Shown: positions 19,453 to 30,755 of the stretch, in pieces
Position numbering within the stretch: the first letter of the stretch is position 1
Layout of the letters: each line of letters starts with the position of its first letter
Source of the DNA: Hirsutella rhossiliensis
Taxonomy: Eukaryota; Ascomycota; Sordariomycetes; Hypocreales; Ophiocordycipitaceae
DNA: 64,000 nt
Reading direction: 5' to 3'
Assembly (NCBI RefSeq): GCF_020360975.1
Contig: NW_025408677.1
Coordinates: 558,001-622,000 of the forward strand
The notes under the pieces: model-generated
What the model saw: the letters and a program-made list of their open reading frames with translations, nothing else
Told to the model about the DNA's origin: nothing
The model's database searches: none
Translations under genes and position numbers: made by a program

Positions 19453-20580
19453 TCATCCTCCCTTGTTCTCGTTCGTCGTCGATGCCCTGTGGCTTGTCCT
19501 GTTCGCGGCGTGACAGTGCATCTGGCACGACGGCCTCACATCCGGTCGGTACTCGAGTTTGAAGTCGAACTGCGACAATTCAGCAGCCCAACGGCTCTGT
19601 CGTTCCGTGAGCTTCTGGCGCGTCATGAAGTATTCCAGGTTGCGGTGGTCTGTGAGGACGGTGAACGGGCCGCAGCTCCTGAGCTCGGCACTCCAGTTGT
19701 CGAGATACCTCATGATAGCCAGCATCTCCTTGTCATGAATGGGATAGTTATATTCTGCTGGTGAGAGTCGCTTCGAAAAGAAGGCACATGCGTGTCGACG
19801 TCCATCCGGGCCTTCCTGCGCCAAGACGCCTCCCAACGCATAGCCTGAGCAATCCGTCTCCAAGAAGGTCGGGAGACTTGGGTCCCACTGCTTGAGCACG
19901 GGCGACTCGCAAAATCGTCGCTTCAACTCCTGAAACGCCTCGCTCTCCGTCCGCCCCCAACGAAAGGTGGTTCCTTTCTTCAATAGGGCATCTAGAGGCT
20001 GCGTGATCTTGGCGTAGTCGGGGATGAAGATCCGGTAGTAGTTGGCAAAGCCCAGAAAGCTCCTGACGCCTTTCACTGTAGTTGGAGCCTCTCATTCGCG
20101 GATGGCGCGCTGCTTCTCGGGATCCCAAGCGATTCCCTTGCCTGCGTTTACAACGAACCCCAAATACTTGACTTCCTGTACCGAGAACTCGCACTTCGCT
20201 GGATCCAGGTGCAGGCCAGCGTCGGCAAGTGCTTGGAGAACTTGTCGCACCTTGGCCTCGTGGTCGGCCTTCGAACCGCTCGAGTAGATCAGGACGTCAT
20301 CCAGGTATGCGGTGACAAAATCGTCCAGCCATTCGCGCAACACGCTGTTCATGTACCGCTGGAACGTTGCAGGGGCTCCGCTCAGGCCGAAGGGGCACAC
20401 GAGCCACTCGTAGAGCCCGAACCTTGTGCGGAAAGCTGTCTTACACTCATGCCCCGGGCCATGCGAATCTTGTGAAATGCGGCCACGACATCCAACTTGG
20501 TGAACCATTTGGCTTTGGCCAGGTTCTGCAATGTTTCAGCGATGAGTGGTAGTGGATATCGGTCGCGCTTGGTGATTGCG
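19453..20580 (-). pseudogene. chromovirus B reverse transcriptase and RNase H, frameshifted
   Basis: Reverse transcriptase core with FRTRFGLYEWLVCPFGLSGA, YLDDVLIYS (catalytic YxDD) and KCEFSVQEVKYLGF in one frame (20092-20508). It shifts to MKGVRSFLGFANYYRIFIPD (thumb) and RNase H in the next (19453-20076), with TFLETDCSGYALGG, SPAEYNYPIHDKEMLAI and TVLTDHRNLEYF. Shifts near 20080-20095 and 20510-20580 separate these blocks; the reading to the integrase frame also changes between about 19230 and 19500. The catalytic residues remain, so loss of function rests on the indels. Confidence 0.85.
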
Positions 20581-20581
20581 T

Positions 20582-22440
20582 TTAACTTAGCGCCCGATAG
20601 TCACAGCAGAACCGCAGCCCTCCACTTGGCTTCCTCACGAACAGCACCGGCGCTGCGGCAGCCGAGCTACTCGCTCGGATGAACCCTCTATCCAAAAGGT
20701 CTTTCAGGGTCTTTCGCAAGACCAACAACTCTTCGCGTGACATGTTGTAGAGCGGTCCCCATGGTAGGGGCGGCTCGTTGCCGTTCTTGCCAGGCTGCAA
20801 GTTGACTTCGTGGTCCACACCTGGCCGGTGAGGCGGCAACTTCATGGCTTCTTCGGGTGAAAAAAGTTTGCGGAACTTTTCCAGCACATCTGCCGGGGCC
20901 TTCTCACTGGTGTCAATTGGCGGCTTCGGTTGAAGCGCCTTCTCTATGTCTGCCAAGCTGATCGCTTGAACCGAGAACGCGTTGCACTTCTGGCGTCTCT
21001 TTGCACGCCGGCACTCTGCCGTAAACACGGCTGCCGACACAAGTCTTGCGCTTCTAATCGCGCGTACTTTGGCGGGCTCTTCCTGCCCTACGAGGCGTAC
21101 CGTCACGCCTGCTCTTCCGTGGTACACTTGCCGCTTAGCAGCGTTGTACACGACCTGGTTCCTCTCCATCCAAGGCCGGCCAAGGAACATATCCTGGCCG
21201 AGGCTTGGGACGACGTACGCAAAGATGCGTTCGTCAAAACCGGCGGTCTCAAAAACGACAGCCACAACTCCCGGCGACGTGACACTCTCTGAGGACTCCG
21301 AGAAGCCCCCGATCTCTCGAGGCTTCGAATCGACGAGAGGGATCCGAAACTTCTGGACGACCGCTTCGTCGATCACGGCATAGCAGTCACATCCACTATC
21401 GACTAGAACGCGTATAGGATTTCCTCTGTTGAGCCGTGCGTTAATGAGCACGGGTCGACTGTTCATACGCGGCTTAAATGTCTTCCAGTCTTGGATATCT
21501 GCCTTGAAGGCCCCGGCACCCGCTTTCGCACCGGGGCTAGTCTTTCCCTTCGACTCGTCATCTTCACTGGATGTTGCGGCCGAATCCGAATCGTTGCTAG
21601 CGTCCGGTTGCTTCACGCGGGCGGTCACAGTCCGATCCTTCTTTGCTTCACCGGGGAAGACCACCTGGGCTGGGCAGTCCACGATAAGGTGATCCTTCCG
21701 ACCACAGCGATAGCAGCGGCGCTCGGTAAGCCATCCCTGATAGTCGTCGGGCAGGACGGCTGTGACCAAACTCTCTTGGAGGCGTGCATTTATTGCGTTC
21801 TCTAGAAATACGATCTTTGCACTGTCCGGCCAGTCTGCTCCCCCGGCTTCAGCTAATGCCTGTTCGAATCGGGGAAGGAAGGACGCAAGAGGTTGGTCTT
21901 CGCGCTGTCGCATAGTTCTCAGCGTGGCAGCAGCGCGGGATTGGATGTTGCTGTCCTGATAGGTTCGGTCGAGGTATCGCATGAACTCCTGGGGATCGTA
22001 GCTACCCCCAGGGCCTCCCGCGGCGTAAAAGGTAGCGACCACTTGCTGTGGTCGCTCGTCCAAACATGAGTTGATGAGGTACCAAAGTTCGCGGTTTCCG
22101 CTGTAGTAGTGGGCATCAAGGTCCAGCTTGTCTCGCATCTGTCTGGCCCAGGTGGAGTAGCTCTTCCGGGAGCCGTCATACTTGGGTGGGTTAGGCAACG
22201 GTTTCCGCGTTCCAGTATCGCAGGTTTTGGGAGGGCGTGCCCAAGCCAGGCGTACTCGCCCAATCCTCGTGCCACTGGCGGCGATTGCAAGTCGGCGCTC
22301 TGCGGCTGCGCTCGCCCGAGTTGCTCCACCAGCGAGGAAAGTTGGTCCTGTAGAGGGCTGAGAGTCGCATTGACCGCTTCTTGGATGCGTTGGTCGATCC
22401 ATTGCTGCTGGAGACTTGGGCTCTCACTCTGCTGGTCCAT
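20582..22440 (-). pseudogene. chromovirus B Gag, protease and RT N-terminus
   Basis: Starts MDQQSESPSLQQQWIDQRIQ at 22440, close to the 5' LTR, and shifts frame near 22200. The gag domain has YSTWARQMRDKLDLDAHYY and SRAAATLRTMRQREDQPLAS, then the CCHC knuckle CYRCGRKDHLIVDC. Protease has VLVDSGCDCYAVID and ends in MFLGRPWMERNQVVYN. RT begins LPPHRPGVDHEVNLQPG, GPLYNMSREELLVLRKTL and GLRFCCDYRALS. Except for the N-terminal shift this is one 600-residue open frame, so a Gag-Pol fusion is likely. Confidence 0.85.
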
Positions 22441-22488
22441 CTTGACGAGCAGTCTGCAGCTTGCGGTGTTTAGAAGGAGCTCTAGATA

Positions 22489-22725
22489 TGTAAGAGGCTG
22501 GCCCGGAGTTTATTCAACAAGCAGGTGCCTAGGTGTTATCTATCTAGAGCTAAGGAGGAAAGGAAGCCGAACTCGAGGCGTAGCCTCGAGTGCGAGCTTA
22601 TATTGCCCTTCACAGAATGTTCTCGCAGCTTCCGGGTCCGCGGAGCGGGGCCGGTACTGCCACCTGAGCACGACCCACCGGACCCGGTACAACCGGGTCC
22701 ACCAAGCCGGGCACAGCCCGTGACA
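22489..22725 (-). repeat. 5' LTR of chromovirus B
   Basis: 237 bp, TGTAAGAGGC...CCGTGACA on the plus strand; matches 17491-17724 over its whole length with a few small differences. Confidence 0.93.
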
Positions 22726-22730
22726 CTGAC

Positions 22731-23592
22731 AGATCACAATCCAATCGTAAATTGGAGCACGAATGTGGTCACTTTCAACTCTGATCACTGCCGCAAATAC
22801 TGCATGAAGAAAGGACAATACCAACTGCCTGTTAAGACCTCTTTGTCAATTTCTGCAACCACGACTATACTGCCACGCCCATCAATCCCCCGAAGAGTCG
22901 GCGCAGCCGCATTCCATATGCTGACCAAAAACCGCGACGTCGACGTATTCTCACTATCACTGTATGAAATCGACAAAAGGCTAGCTGAACTTGGAGTCAT
23001 CACAGAAGCCTCCACCTTCGTAGAACCTAGAGCACGCCGACGGGTCCGATTCGACTCTGCACTCACAGACATGGACAAGATGAACCGAGAACTCCAGCTA
23101 CAGGATGGAATCACCTCCCTAACCCCAAGGACCAACAAACACAGGAACCTGAGCTTCCCGGAAAACAGCAGCCGATATGTACCTTTCAGGGCATCACTCG
23201 AAGACATTCACAAAGCCCTCGAACCCAAGACTTTGATCGATCCTGCAACAAAAGTGCCCCAACACTACCATGAATTCCTGAAGGCATTCGACCAATCAGA
23301 GGCGGATAAGCTCCCCCCACACCGAGACTGCGACCACGAAATTGAACTTCAACCTGGAACGACTCCACCACATGGACCTCTGTACGGGATGTCCCAAGAT
23401 GAACTTCTCGTCCTCCGAAATTCCTTCAGGAAAACCTTGACAAGGGTTTTATACGCGCTAGCACCTCACCGGCAGCCTCGCCGGTGTTATTTAAAGAAAC
23501 CAGGAGGGCCTTCGTTTTGCGTGGACTACCGAGCTCTTAACGCGATAACCATCAAGAACAGTTACCCCCTACCGTTGATCCAGGAGACCCTT
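22731..23592 (+). pseudogene. chromovirus A RT N-terminus
   Basis: Resumes chromovirus A after the chromovirus B insertion, at TDHNPIVNWSTNVVTFN. It continues with KLPPHRDCDHEIELQPG, GPLYGMSQDELLVLRNSF and FCVDYRALNAITIKNSYPLP, the fingers region of gypsy RT. Small indels around 23430-23500 garble the usual GFIRxSxSPAASPVLFVKK block. It stops at IQETL, where a solo LTR has inserted. Confidence 0.85.
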
Positions 23593-23816
23593 TGTCGCAT
23601 TCAGGATGCGTATAATGAAATGCGCGGTTGATAAGCGATGTCATCGAACTTTCTAGATAACATTACAAAAGCACCCTGGGTGGCAAGTGGCAATTCGCCA
23701 CCGCAAGGCAGTCATATTCCTCAGGACTATAAGGAGACAGAACTTCTCACATTCATTTTAGATAGACGACAATGAACAAGATTGACTCTTACCTTCCATT
23801 TTTTATCCCTGCGAGA
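23593..23816 (+). mobile_element. solo LTR (224 bp) inside chromovirus A RT
   Basis: Begins TGTCGCATTCAGG and ends ATCCCTGCGAGA, flanked by CCCTT on both sides (23588-23592 and 23817-23821). Removing it joins IQETL to the RT catalytic region. The ends TG...GA match the style of the copia LTRs at 34006 and 47200. Orientation is assigned only from a weak TATA-like ACTATAAGG near 23728. Confidence 0.85.
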
Positions 23817-26241
23817 CCCTTTCCCAGCTAAGCCAAGCCAAGTATTTCACCAAACTCGATGTCGTCGCAGCGTTTAATCGAATACGCATCAAGGAGGGTC
23901 AGGAGTGGATGACGGCGTTCAACACAAGATATGGTCTCTTCGAGAGCATGGTGATGCCTTTGGACTATCAAACGCCCCAGCTACCTTTCAAGCTCGAATT
24001 AACGAAGTCTTACGCCCATTCCTTGATAGATATTGCACGGCCTACATCGACGACATTCTCATCTACTCAGACGACCTCGCCACCCACAGACTCCACGTCA
24101 AATCAGTACTCCAAGCACTTGAAGCCGCAGGCCTACAACTTGACGTCAAGAAATGCGAATTCGAGACTACTGAAGTCAAATATCTGGGCATGATCATCTC
24201 AACCACTGGAGTACGGATGGACCCAGAGAAAGTCGACTGTCTCATCAACTGGGAGGCCCCTATCAACGTCAAAGATGTTCAAGCCTTCTTGGGATTCTCG
24301 AATTTCTACAGACGGTTCATCAAGGGATTTTCACGCATCGTACGACCACTTGTTGCCCTGACACGGAAGCTAGTCAAATGGAACTGGGCTTCATCTTGCC
24401 AAGAAGCATTCGATATGCTCAAAAATAGCTTCACTTCAGCGCCAATCCTCAGACACTTCGACCCTGCAAGAGAAGTGTTCGTCGAATGCGACGCGTCCGA
24501 TTTCGTGTCTTCGGGAATCCTCTCCCAGGAAGACGATCAAGGAGTGCTACACCCAGTGGCCTTCATGTCCAAGAAGTACGACCCCGCTGAGTGCAATTAC
24601 GAGATCTATGACAAAGAACTTTTGGCTATTGTACGCTGCTTCGAATGCTGGAGACCCGAACTCCAAGGCACACACCACCAGATTACAGTCATCACTGACC
24701 ATGCCAACCTTCGATATTTCATGACAACCAAGCAACTTTCAAGACGACAAGTCAGGTGGAGCGAATTCCTATCACAGTTCCAATTCGCTATCAAGTCAGT
24801 GCCTGGGAAAGAGAAAGGAAAACCTGACTCACTCACACGGAGATCACAAGACTTACCGAAAGATGAAAATGACGACCGCATCCAGTACCAACAACAATCG
24901 CTGCTTAAGCCTTGCAACATAGACTCCTCTGTACAAGAACAACTAAAGCTTGACCCCGAGCTCTCAGAACTCTTTGCCAATCTCTCCTGGGAACAAGAAA
25001 TTGCACTATGTCCCGCCATTCTTGACGAAATTCAGCCAGAACCAATCAACCACAGAATCACAAGACTTCTAGACAAGGGCTATGAGGAGGACGAATGGTG
25101 GATGAAAATCAGGGACGAGATGCTCAAACCCCATGGCACTCCTCACTCGAAGGAAGTTTCTCTATCGGAATGCATGATAAACGAAGGCCGATTATATTTC
25201 CGAGAGAGGCTATACGTACCCGCAGGCGAACTACGGACCCTGCTCACTCAACTCGCCCACGACAGCGTCGAATCAGGCCACCCCGGGAAAAACAAGCTAT
25301 ACGAACTCATTTCACGCTCTTATTGGTGGCCAAGGCTTAGCGCCGATACGAAACAATTCACACGCAATTGCCACGGATGCCTGAGGAACAAGACCTCCCG
25401 GTTACGGTACCAGGGGACGTTGAAACCGCTCCCAGTTCCCTTGCAAAGATGGAGGGACTTGTCCGTTGACTTCATTGGCCCAATTCAGCGCACAGCTCGT
25501 GGATTCAACGCAATCATGGTGGTAGTCGATAGGCTGTCAAAGGACAGACATTTCACGCCTTGCAAGACCGACATGAAAGCACATGACTTGGCAACGCTCT
25601 TCGTACGAGATGTCTGGAAACTCCATGGACTACCGGATTCAATCGTATCTGATAGAGGACCACTGTTTGTCTCGGAATTCTGGAAAGCGGTTTGCCACCG
25701 CCTACAGATCAATATCAGCCTCTCCACAGCATATCACCCCGAAACTGACGGCCAGACGGAAAACGCTAACTCATTTCTCGAACAATACCTTCGCCAGTAT
25801 GTTAGCTTTGCTCAGGACGACTGGGACGAGTGGCTCCCATTGGCCGAATTCGCAGCCCGTAACGTTGTTAGCGATTCAACGGGAATGTCTCCATTTTTTG
25901 CGAACACAGGCTACCACCCCCGAATGAGCTTTGGTCCCCCTCGCGCAATACCACTCGCGGCATCCAAAGACCTGGCAGAACGCTGCAACGAGGGGAACGA
26001 ATTTGTCGCCAAGATGCAAGAAATCACTGATCTACTTCGGACAAACCTGCTCTCAGCTCAAGCCTCACAAGAACAGTTCGCCAACGCAAATAGATCACCG
26101 GCGCCAGCGTACCGAGTTGGAGACATGGTGCTACTTAGCACACGCAACATCGATTCGGCCAGACCCATCCCCAAACTAGATCATAAGTTCATTGGCCCTT
26201 TTCGAATCGAGCGCGTGCTCAACCTCACTCCTACCAACTGA
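23817..26241 (+). CDS. chromovirus A RT-RNase H-integrase (main open part)
   Basis: From about 23850 the translation reads [16 protein letters not shown] (RT) in one frame. The long open frame from 23905 to 26241 (778 residues) gives [16 protein letters not shown] (YxDD), [20 protein letters not shown] (thumb) and RNase H with [15 protein letters not shown] and [20 protein letters not shown]. Integrase zinc finger [17 protein letters not shown]...CHGC, then catalytic [21 protein letters not shown] and [13 protein letters not shown] (D, D, E) follow. A GPF-like [11 protein letters not shown] closes the frame. A small shift near 23940-23970 affects the [13 protein letters not shown] motif. It is otherwise the most complete RT region of a gypsy element in the window. 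Confidence 0.88.
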
Positions 26242-26243
26242 AG

Positions 26244-26624
26244 TTGCCACATGAATTAGACTCAATTCACAATTCATTCCACGCCAACCTCCTACGACCG
26301 TCACCAAACGACCCGCTCCCGGCCAATACAACACACCGCCCCACCAATAACGCTAGATGCAAAGGGGAGAAACTCTGGGCGATTGAAGCAATACTGGACT
26401 CGAAACGCACAAAACAGAAAGGCTTCCAGTACCATATACTATGGAGAGGCTTCGACCTTGAGCAGGCAACATGGGAACCACTACAGAACGTCGTCAACGC
26501 TCACATCGCCATCAGAGACTTCGAGAAGCACAGCAAAAACAAACCCAGACCCACGAAACAAGAAGTGCAAAATGCTCGCCTACAGGCTCAGCAAGACGTG
26601 GAAGAATCAGAAGCGATGGAGTAA
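26244..26624 (+). pseudogene. chromovirus A chromodomain (split from pol by a frameshift)
   Basis: Continues Pol after a frameshift at about 26240. It begins LDSIHNSFHANLLRP, the usual motif after the GPY/F segment, then the chromodomain EKLWAIEAILDSKRTKQKGF, YHILWRGFDLEQATWEPLQN and IAIRDFEKHSK, with the aromatic residues (W, Y, W) that bind methylated histone tails. It would direct integration to heterochromatin. Confidence 0.85.
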
Positions 26625-26634
26625 GGGAGGCCCA

Positions 26635-26800
26635 TGTGTGAGGGAACGATCATGTGACTTTCATACTTTATGAAATGTCTCACTTTGATTCATGTAAATA
26701 GCGAAAGTCAGAGTCTTCCTTAGGAACCTCCTTCTCTCTTCGTAGACAATCACTTTACCCAAGTCGCACCCGACCTTGTTCGTGCACTTGTACCGTCACA
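26635..26800 (+). repeat. 3' LTR of chromovirus A
   Basis: About 166 bp from TGTGTGAGGG to TACCGTCACA, immediately after the purine run GGAGTAAGGGAGGCCCA. No second copy exists in the window, so both boundaries are inferred from the TG...CA ends and the polypurine tract. It lies only 31 bases from the stop codon of the host-type gene. Confidence 0.65.
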
Positions 26801-26831
26801 ACTATATGAAGTTCGGGTGCCTTTCCTCGAA

Positions 26832-28168
26832 CTAGCTTTGTGCGCCTTCGACATAGATGTCCACCGTCACTTGAATGCCCTCCTGCTTGACGTCTTCGTT
26901 CAGCTCGCCCCGGCACACGGCCGCTCCGTGTTGCGCGGTGCTGTCGTCGTCGAAGACGCTGGAATGCGAGCGGCCCTTCAAGATGCTCAGGCTTGAGCTC
27001 TGGGACCCGATGCTGCCCCTGTTGGAGCAGGTCCTGACCGTCCTGGATCCACCAAACTTGGAGCAAATGTCCTTTCGGAGGATAAACTTGTCCACCATGG
27101 GCTTGACGCCCGGGATCGACAGGGCAATGAGCGTCGCGCCGATCTCGGAGACTTCGACGACGAGCAACCTTAGAAAGGCAAAATCAAAAGTATCGGGAGT
27201 TTGGTCTTGGTTTTGTTTGCAACACGTCAGTAAATAGTTGGACCCAGGCGGTACGGGCTTACTCACAGGCAAAGCCAATCACGAAGACAATTCGACTGAC
27301 GGAGATGCCAACGACGCTGCATTATGCGGTTAGAGTCGCGTCGCCTTGGTAGTTGCCGGTGTACCCAATACTTACGCAATGCCTGGCAAGAGGATGCAGG
27401 CCAGTTGAACCTTTGCTTCCGCGGCATCTCCAAGATCTTGAGCATGGCCACGGGAGGCCAAAGAGCAGCAGGTCGCAGGCCAGTGAGATGCCTGAGATGG
27501 CGCCGTATATCTCATCCCACTCCAAGCATTCGAACCTGGTCTCGTCCTCGAATGAGGTGGGCGCCCAAAGCATGTTGACGGGCTTGCAGTGGAAAATGAT
27601 GAGGCAGATCTGCGCCAGGTAACCGATGACCAAGACGGCGAATATTATCCGGATGGCGACGAGAAACCCCTTGTGCAGCGCGCAGATACGGTAGTAGAAG
27701 GCGAGGCCCGATATGCGGCAGAGGACGAGGGCAGTGGCGTAGACCAAGTGCGCAATCGAGTCGAAAATCTGCTGTCTCACCCACGTGGCGTCGTCGATGG
27801 CGAAACGGACAAAGGCGATGCTTCTTCCGGTGCCCAGGTTGATGAGTTCTATACAAAGGGCCGCAAAGGGAATAAAGACGACCTGTGCGGGAAGGGAGTC
27901 AGCGGCTGGCCAGTCCTTGCCACGGCTCCTCCATCAGGGCGGCTCGCCAGCGACGCCAGCGCTATTCCGTCGTCAGGCCGAAGCCGAAGCGCTTGATGAT
28001 GAACCTCCGCGAGAGCAGTCTGCAGATGACGACCAAGGTGGCCAGGGCTGTGACGACAGAGATGCTGACGATGCCCGCCACGTCTTGGCTCATTTCAAGT
28101 TCCTCGCGGGTGACTCGCGGCGGCAAACGGCCGGAAGCTATGGCTTCTTCAACTCGGGGGTCGCCCAT
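26832..28168 (-). pseudogene. fungal rhodopsin-fold (SAT4/PTH11-like) membrane protein gene, apparently frameshifted
   Basis: The only host-type gene. It starts MGDPRVEEAIASGRLP at 28168. Likely exons are 28168-27924, 27882-27376, 27316-27267 and 27168-26832; the clearest intron (27375-27317) has GTAAGT, a CTCTAAC branch and TGCAG. The protein would be about 380 residues with seven membrane segments, among them VAGIVSISVVTALATLVVIC, VYATALVLCRISGLAFYY, IIFAVLVIGYLAQICLIIF and ISGISLACDLLLFGLP. Family motifs are DDG(I)ALAS in the first loop, CRISGLAFYYR and KVQLACILLPGIA; the C-tail is Ser-rich and cytosolic. One-base shifts at about 27975, 27450 and 27425 break the frame, so it is a pseudogene or carries assembly indels. 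PTH11-type proteins are surface receptors in plant-interacting fungi; the ligand here is unknown. Confidence 0.7.
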
Positions 28169-29192
28169 TTTGGCTCAGTTGCATCACGATACTTCCAGTC
28201 TGCCGGCGAGAGAGAGCCGGGAAGCCGAGGAATATGAAGATGTTGAAAAGTCGACATGGGCTGCCTGGCGTGAGCGCGGAGGGCGTGAGACTGGATTACC
28301 TATTCTTTGCCACTCCTGAAGTGTCGGCCTCGGCCATGAGCCGCCTGTCATTACTCGCATCATCCCAGCTTCTAGAAACTTTGTGCCAGAGGCAGTCTTT
28401 CCGCGCCGCAATTTCCCGGCCAAAAAGAGTGAGGAGCGAGTCAAGCCGGCGCTCAAGGGCAGACACTGTTTCACCTTCGCCGCACTACTGCCAACCAGGC
28501 GCAATATGCTCAACCGGACTTGAGCCCTGCCGGCTGTCGAAGGCTTCGACGCTTCTCGGAGGGCCAGCGGGGGAATCGCTGTGTAGGGCGGTCGTCGCGA
28601 TCGAGTGATTCGAGTCCCATCGTTTGGAGACTCCAGAGTCTGCTTCAGCCTCTTCATCCGCTTGGCCCATCTCGCAGCTATCTGTCGGGTTGACTCATGC
28701 CTGCCCCTCTTTTAGATCCGGGGTCTTCTATTGCTTGGCTGATGTGTACGGTGTGGTATGGATTTATTTCGCCCGGAGGATACTTCCCATAGGGCCTACT
28801 AGGGGAGACTAAAATTCGTCCCTCATCCCCCTCCTGGACCTAGTAAGTGAAGTTGGTCCAATTTGTATGGAGCGGCAACATTTTTGCAGAGCAAAAGGGG
28901 TGAGCAAAGGGGGTAAGGATGGTAGCTTGTATAAGAGCTCGTATCATCAACGAAAACCATCGCAGGTTACAGTACAGTAATGAAGGTGCATAGAGGTTGT
29001 GGTGTATTGACTGCTCTGAAGCGATTGTTCCATCTCTCCAAAAGGCGACTTCTTATAGTTCTGTCACTTGTGGCTGCCTTCGAGTGGCGATGTCACTACC
29101 CAGGCTGCCTAGATGACGTTGTCATCAGAAGGTTCGATGCCACTGCTTAACAACGACGTTATTCTGCTGACGACCCCTGACACGTGACAGCC
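28169..29192. other. upstream region of the membrane-protein gene; no further gene supported
   Basis: Contains a 157-codon minus-strand frame (28184-28657) that is Ser/Arg-rich with no recognisable domain; it is probably leader or chance. From about 28800 onwards the base composition drops and no reading frame or repeat copy is evident. The end (about 29160) joins a copia gag fragment next to a CCCCTGACACGTGACA sequence that could be an LTR edge. Confidence 0.4.
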
Positions 29193-29432
29193 GACTTGTT
29201 GAGTGACTCAAGCATTTAATCGGAAGTCATAGGCTCCTTTGGTTCTCCCAGGATCGGAGCATCCTTTTCGATATTGACAAAGTCAAAGACCTTGGAAGTC
29301 TCAGCCCTTGAGACGAAATCATCGTACTAGGAAGCCCATTCGGACGGTCTAGAGAGCGTGACTTCAGACTTGGCTGTCATCTTGGGAAAGCCTTTGGTGT
29401 TGGGAAATTGGCAGCAAGGAGGGACAGAACGA
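29193..29432 (-). pseudogene. copia gag/leader fragment
   Basis: About 90 percent identical to 52983-53215, the leader and first 60 codons of the copia element at 47008-53594 (KSEVTLSRPSEWASWYDDF region). It carries several indels and in-frame stops and ends abruptly at a Helitron-derived stretch. Orientation matches the larger copia fragment at 30756-32216, but the order of the pieces is scrambled. Confidence 0.8.
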
Positions 29433-30755
29433 CGGGGCCACGTTCAATTCCATCGCGAACCTCGCCTTCTCCGTTGGGCCCGTGGCCTTCACCCTGGCCC
29501 CCTGCTTCTTGCCCATGGTTGAGCAGGGCGAAGAGCTCCTCGATCTCCACCGACCCCTCGTCGTCCATGGCACGCTCCGTGGGAGGCACAACGTGCGCCG
29601 TCCGCGCCTTCTCCCACGCAGATGGCTCGTTCCGCTCCATGCGATCGTACACCGACGACGGCACCCCGTCTATCGGATCTCCCCAGCTCTCCATCTCCGC
29701 CGCGTCGATCTCGATCTCGGCGTAGTGGGGATTGTTCCTCTTCAGCCAGACAAGGGCCCTCTCGACCACCCGCCGCCTCACCGACAAGAGACTCGACAGG
29801 TCGCTCGGTGCCGGCTTCTCCGCGCCCTGCCACGAGACGTGGATCTCATCCAGTGCTTGCAAAAGGGGGTGCGGGAGCACTTTGGTCGCCAGCTCCTGCA
29901 CATTGTTCGGAAACACTGTGATGTGGCCCTTGACGTGCCTCGGGTATCTCACGGCCTGCCTCTGGCCGCCCGGAATGCTATACCTCGTGACAAACCCATA
30001 ACACGAGTTCAGCGAGACGAGCTTCTCTTCGACCGGCGTGAGTCCCTTGAGCTCATCGGGGAACATGTGCTCGCAGCCAAGGCGAATATGAAGGTGGACG
30101 GCCGGCGACAGACTCCCGCGCGCCAGGCATCGGCCACACTCGGCGCACACCGACACGGACTCGCCCTCGGAAAGCAGCTCCGGCATGAGAATGGTGAGCG
30201 GCCTCCCTTTGGGACGCAGCTCGACAGCCATCGATCCCATGTGATCTCCCTCAGCTCCTCTCTCGTACGCTTGCGGTAGCACAGCATGCACGTCCGTATC
30301 GGCAACGTGCTCGCATCGTGAAACACCCGGTAAAAGTCTCGCACCGTCGACACCTTCCTCTCGAGCGATATTGGCGTACACCACGTCTGATCGTTAGACA
30401 ATCTCCTTTATGGCAAAGTCTTCCTCCAAAAGCCCAGCACACTCGCCAGGTCCTCGGCCTGCAGCTCCCGTCTCCTCTGCCTTCCGATTCCACTTCGAAC
30501 CTGTTTTGTCGGGCGCTCGTCCCGGCTACGAAGACGGGCTCTCTTCTCCCGCCTCCTGGGCTGCCTCTGTCCGCTCGGCTCAGCGTCCGCTAGCCCTGCC
30601 GCGCCATCGTCCATACCCCGATCTGGTACTCCCTTTACCCGCCAACTCCGTCCCCGATGGCGCTTGGGCAAACCCCATGCAATCGATGCTGCTAATTGCT
30701 CGCTTCGTCTTGGGTTTTCGAATACCGGCTCCTTGGGCCGGATAGGTCGAAGAAG
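29433..30755 (-). pseudogene. Helitron helicase-protein N-terminal fragment (DUF6570-like)
   Basis: The open frame 29377-30384 carries CAECGRCLARGS, LTPVEEKLVSLNSCYGFVTR, YPRHVKGHITVFPNNVQEL and VVERALVWLKRNNPHYAEIEI. This is the pattern of the DUF6570-type N-terminal domain of fungal Helitron RepHel proteins, where a Cys-rich motif and LTPVEE-L box precede the helitron-like replication domain. An Arg-rich stretch upstream (to about 30700) is the likely N-terminus in a second frame. The Rep endonuclease (HUH) and helicase domains are absent and no Helitron terminus was found, so this is a captured or truncated piece. It is fused on its 5' side to copia RT and on its 3' side to copia gag sequence. 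Confidence 0.65.

Larger units (their letters stand above)
17491..22725 (-). mobile_element. Ty3/gypsy chromovirus B (complete, minus strand)
   Basis: A 5235-bp element with LTRs at 17491-17724 and 22489-22725 (TGTAAGAGGC...CCGTGACA on the plus strand, nearly identical), flanked by CTGAC (17486-17490 and 22726-22730). It carries gag, protease, RT, RNase H, integrase and chromodomain on the minus strand. The polypurine tract GGAGGGGAAGGGG sits against the left LTR, fixing the orientation. Confidence 0.95.
12642..26800 (+). mobile_element. Ty3/gypsy chromovirus A (5'-truncated, thrice interrupted)
   Basis: Plus-strand element with gag, protease, RT, RNase H, integrase and chromodomain in gypsy order, and a 3' LTR at 26635-26800. 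It is interrupted by a Gag-protease LTR element (13715-17058, TSD GTTCC), chromovirus B (17491-22725, TSD CTGAC) and a solo LTR (23593-23816, TSD CCCTT). Removing each insert rejoins the coding sequence. No 5' LTR is present: gag is preceded directly by the GGTAT cluster. The polypurine tract before the 3' LTR is GGAGTAAGGGAGG. Confidence 0.9.

Noticed and set aside
28184..28657. 157-residue minus-strand frame upstream of the membrane-protein gene
   Set aside because: No recognisable domain, biased composition and an overlap with likely promoter sequence; kept only as a remark.
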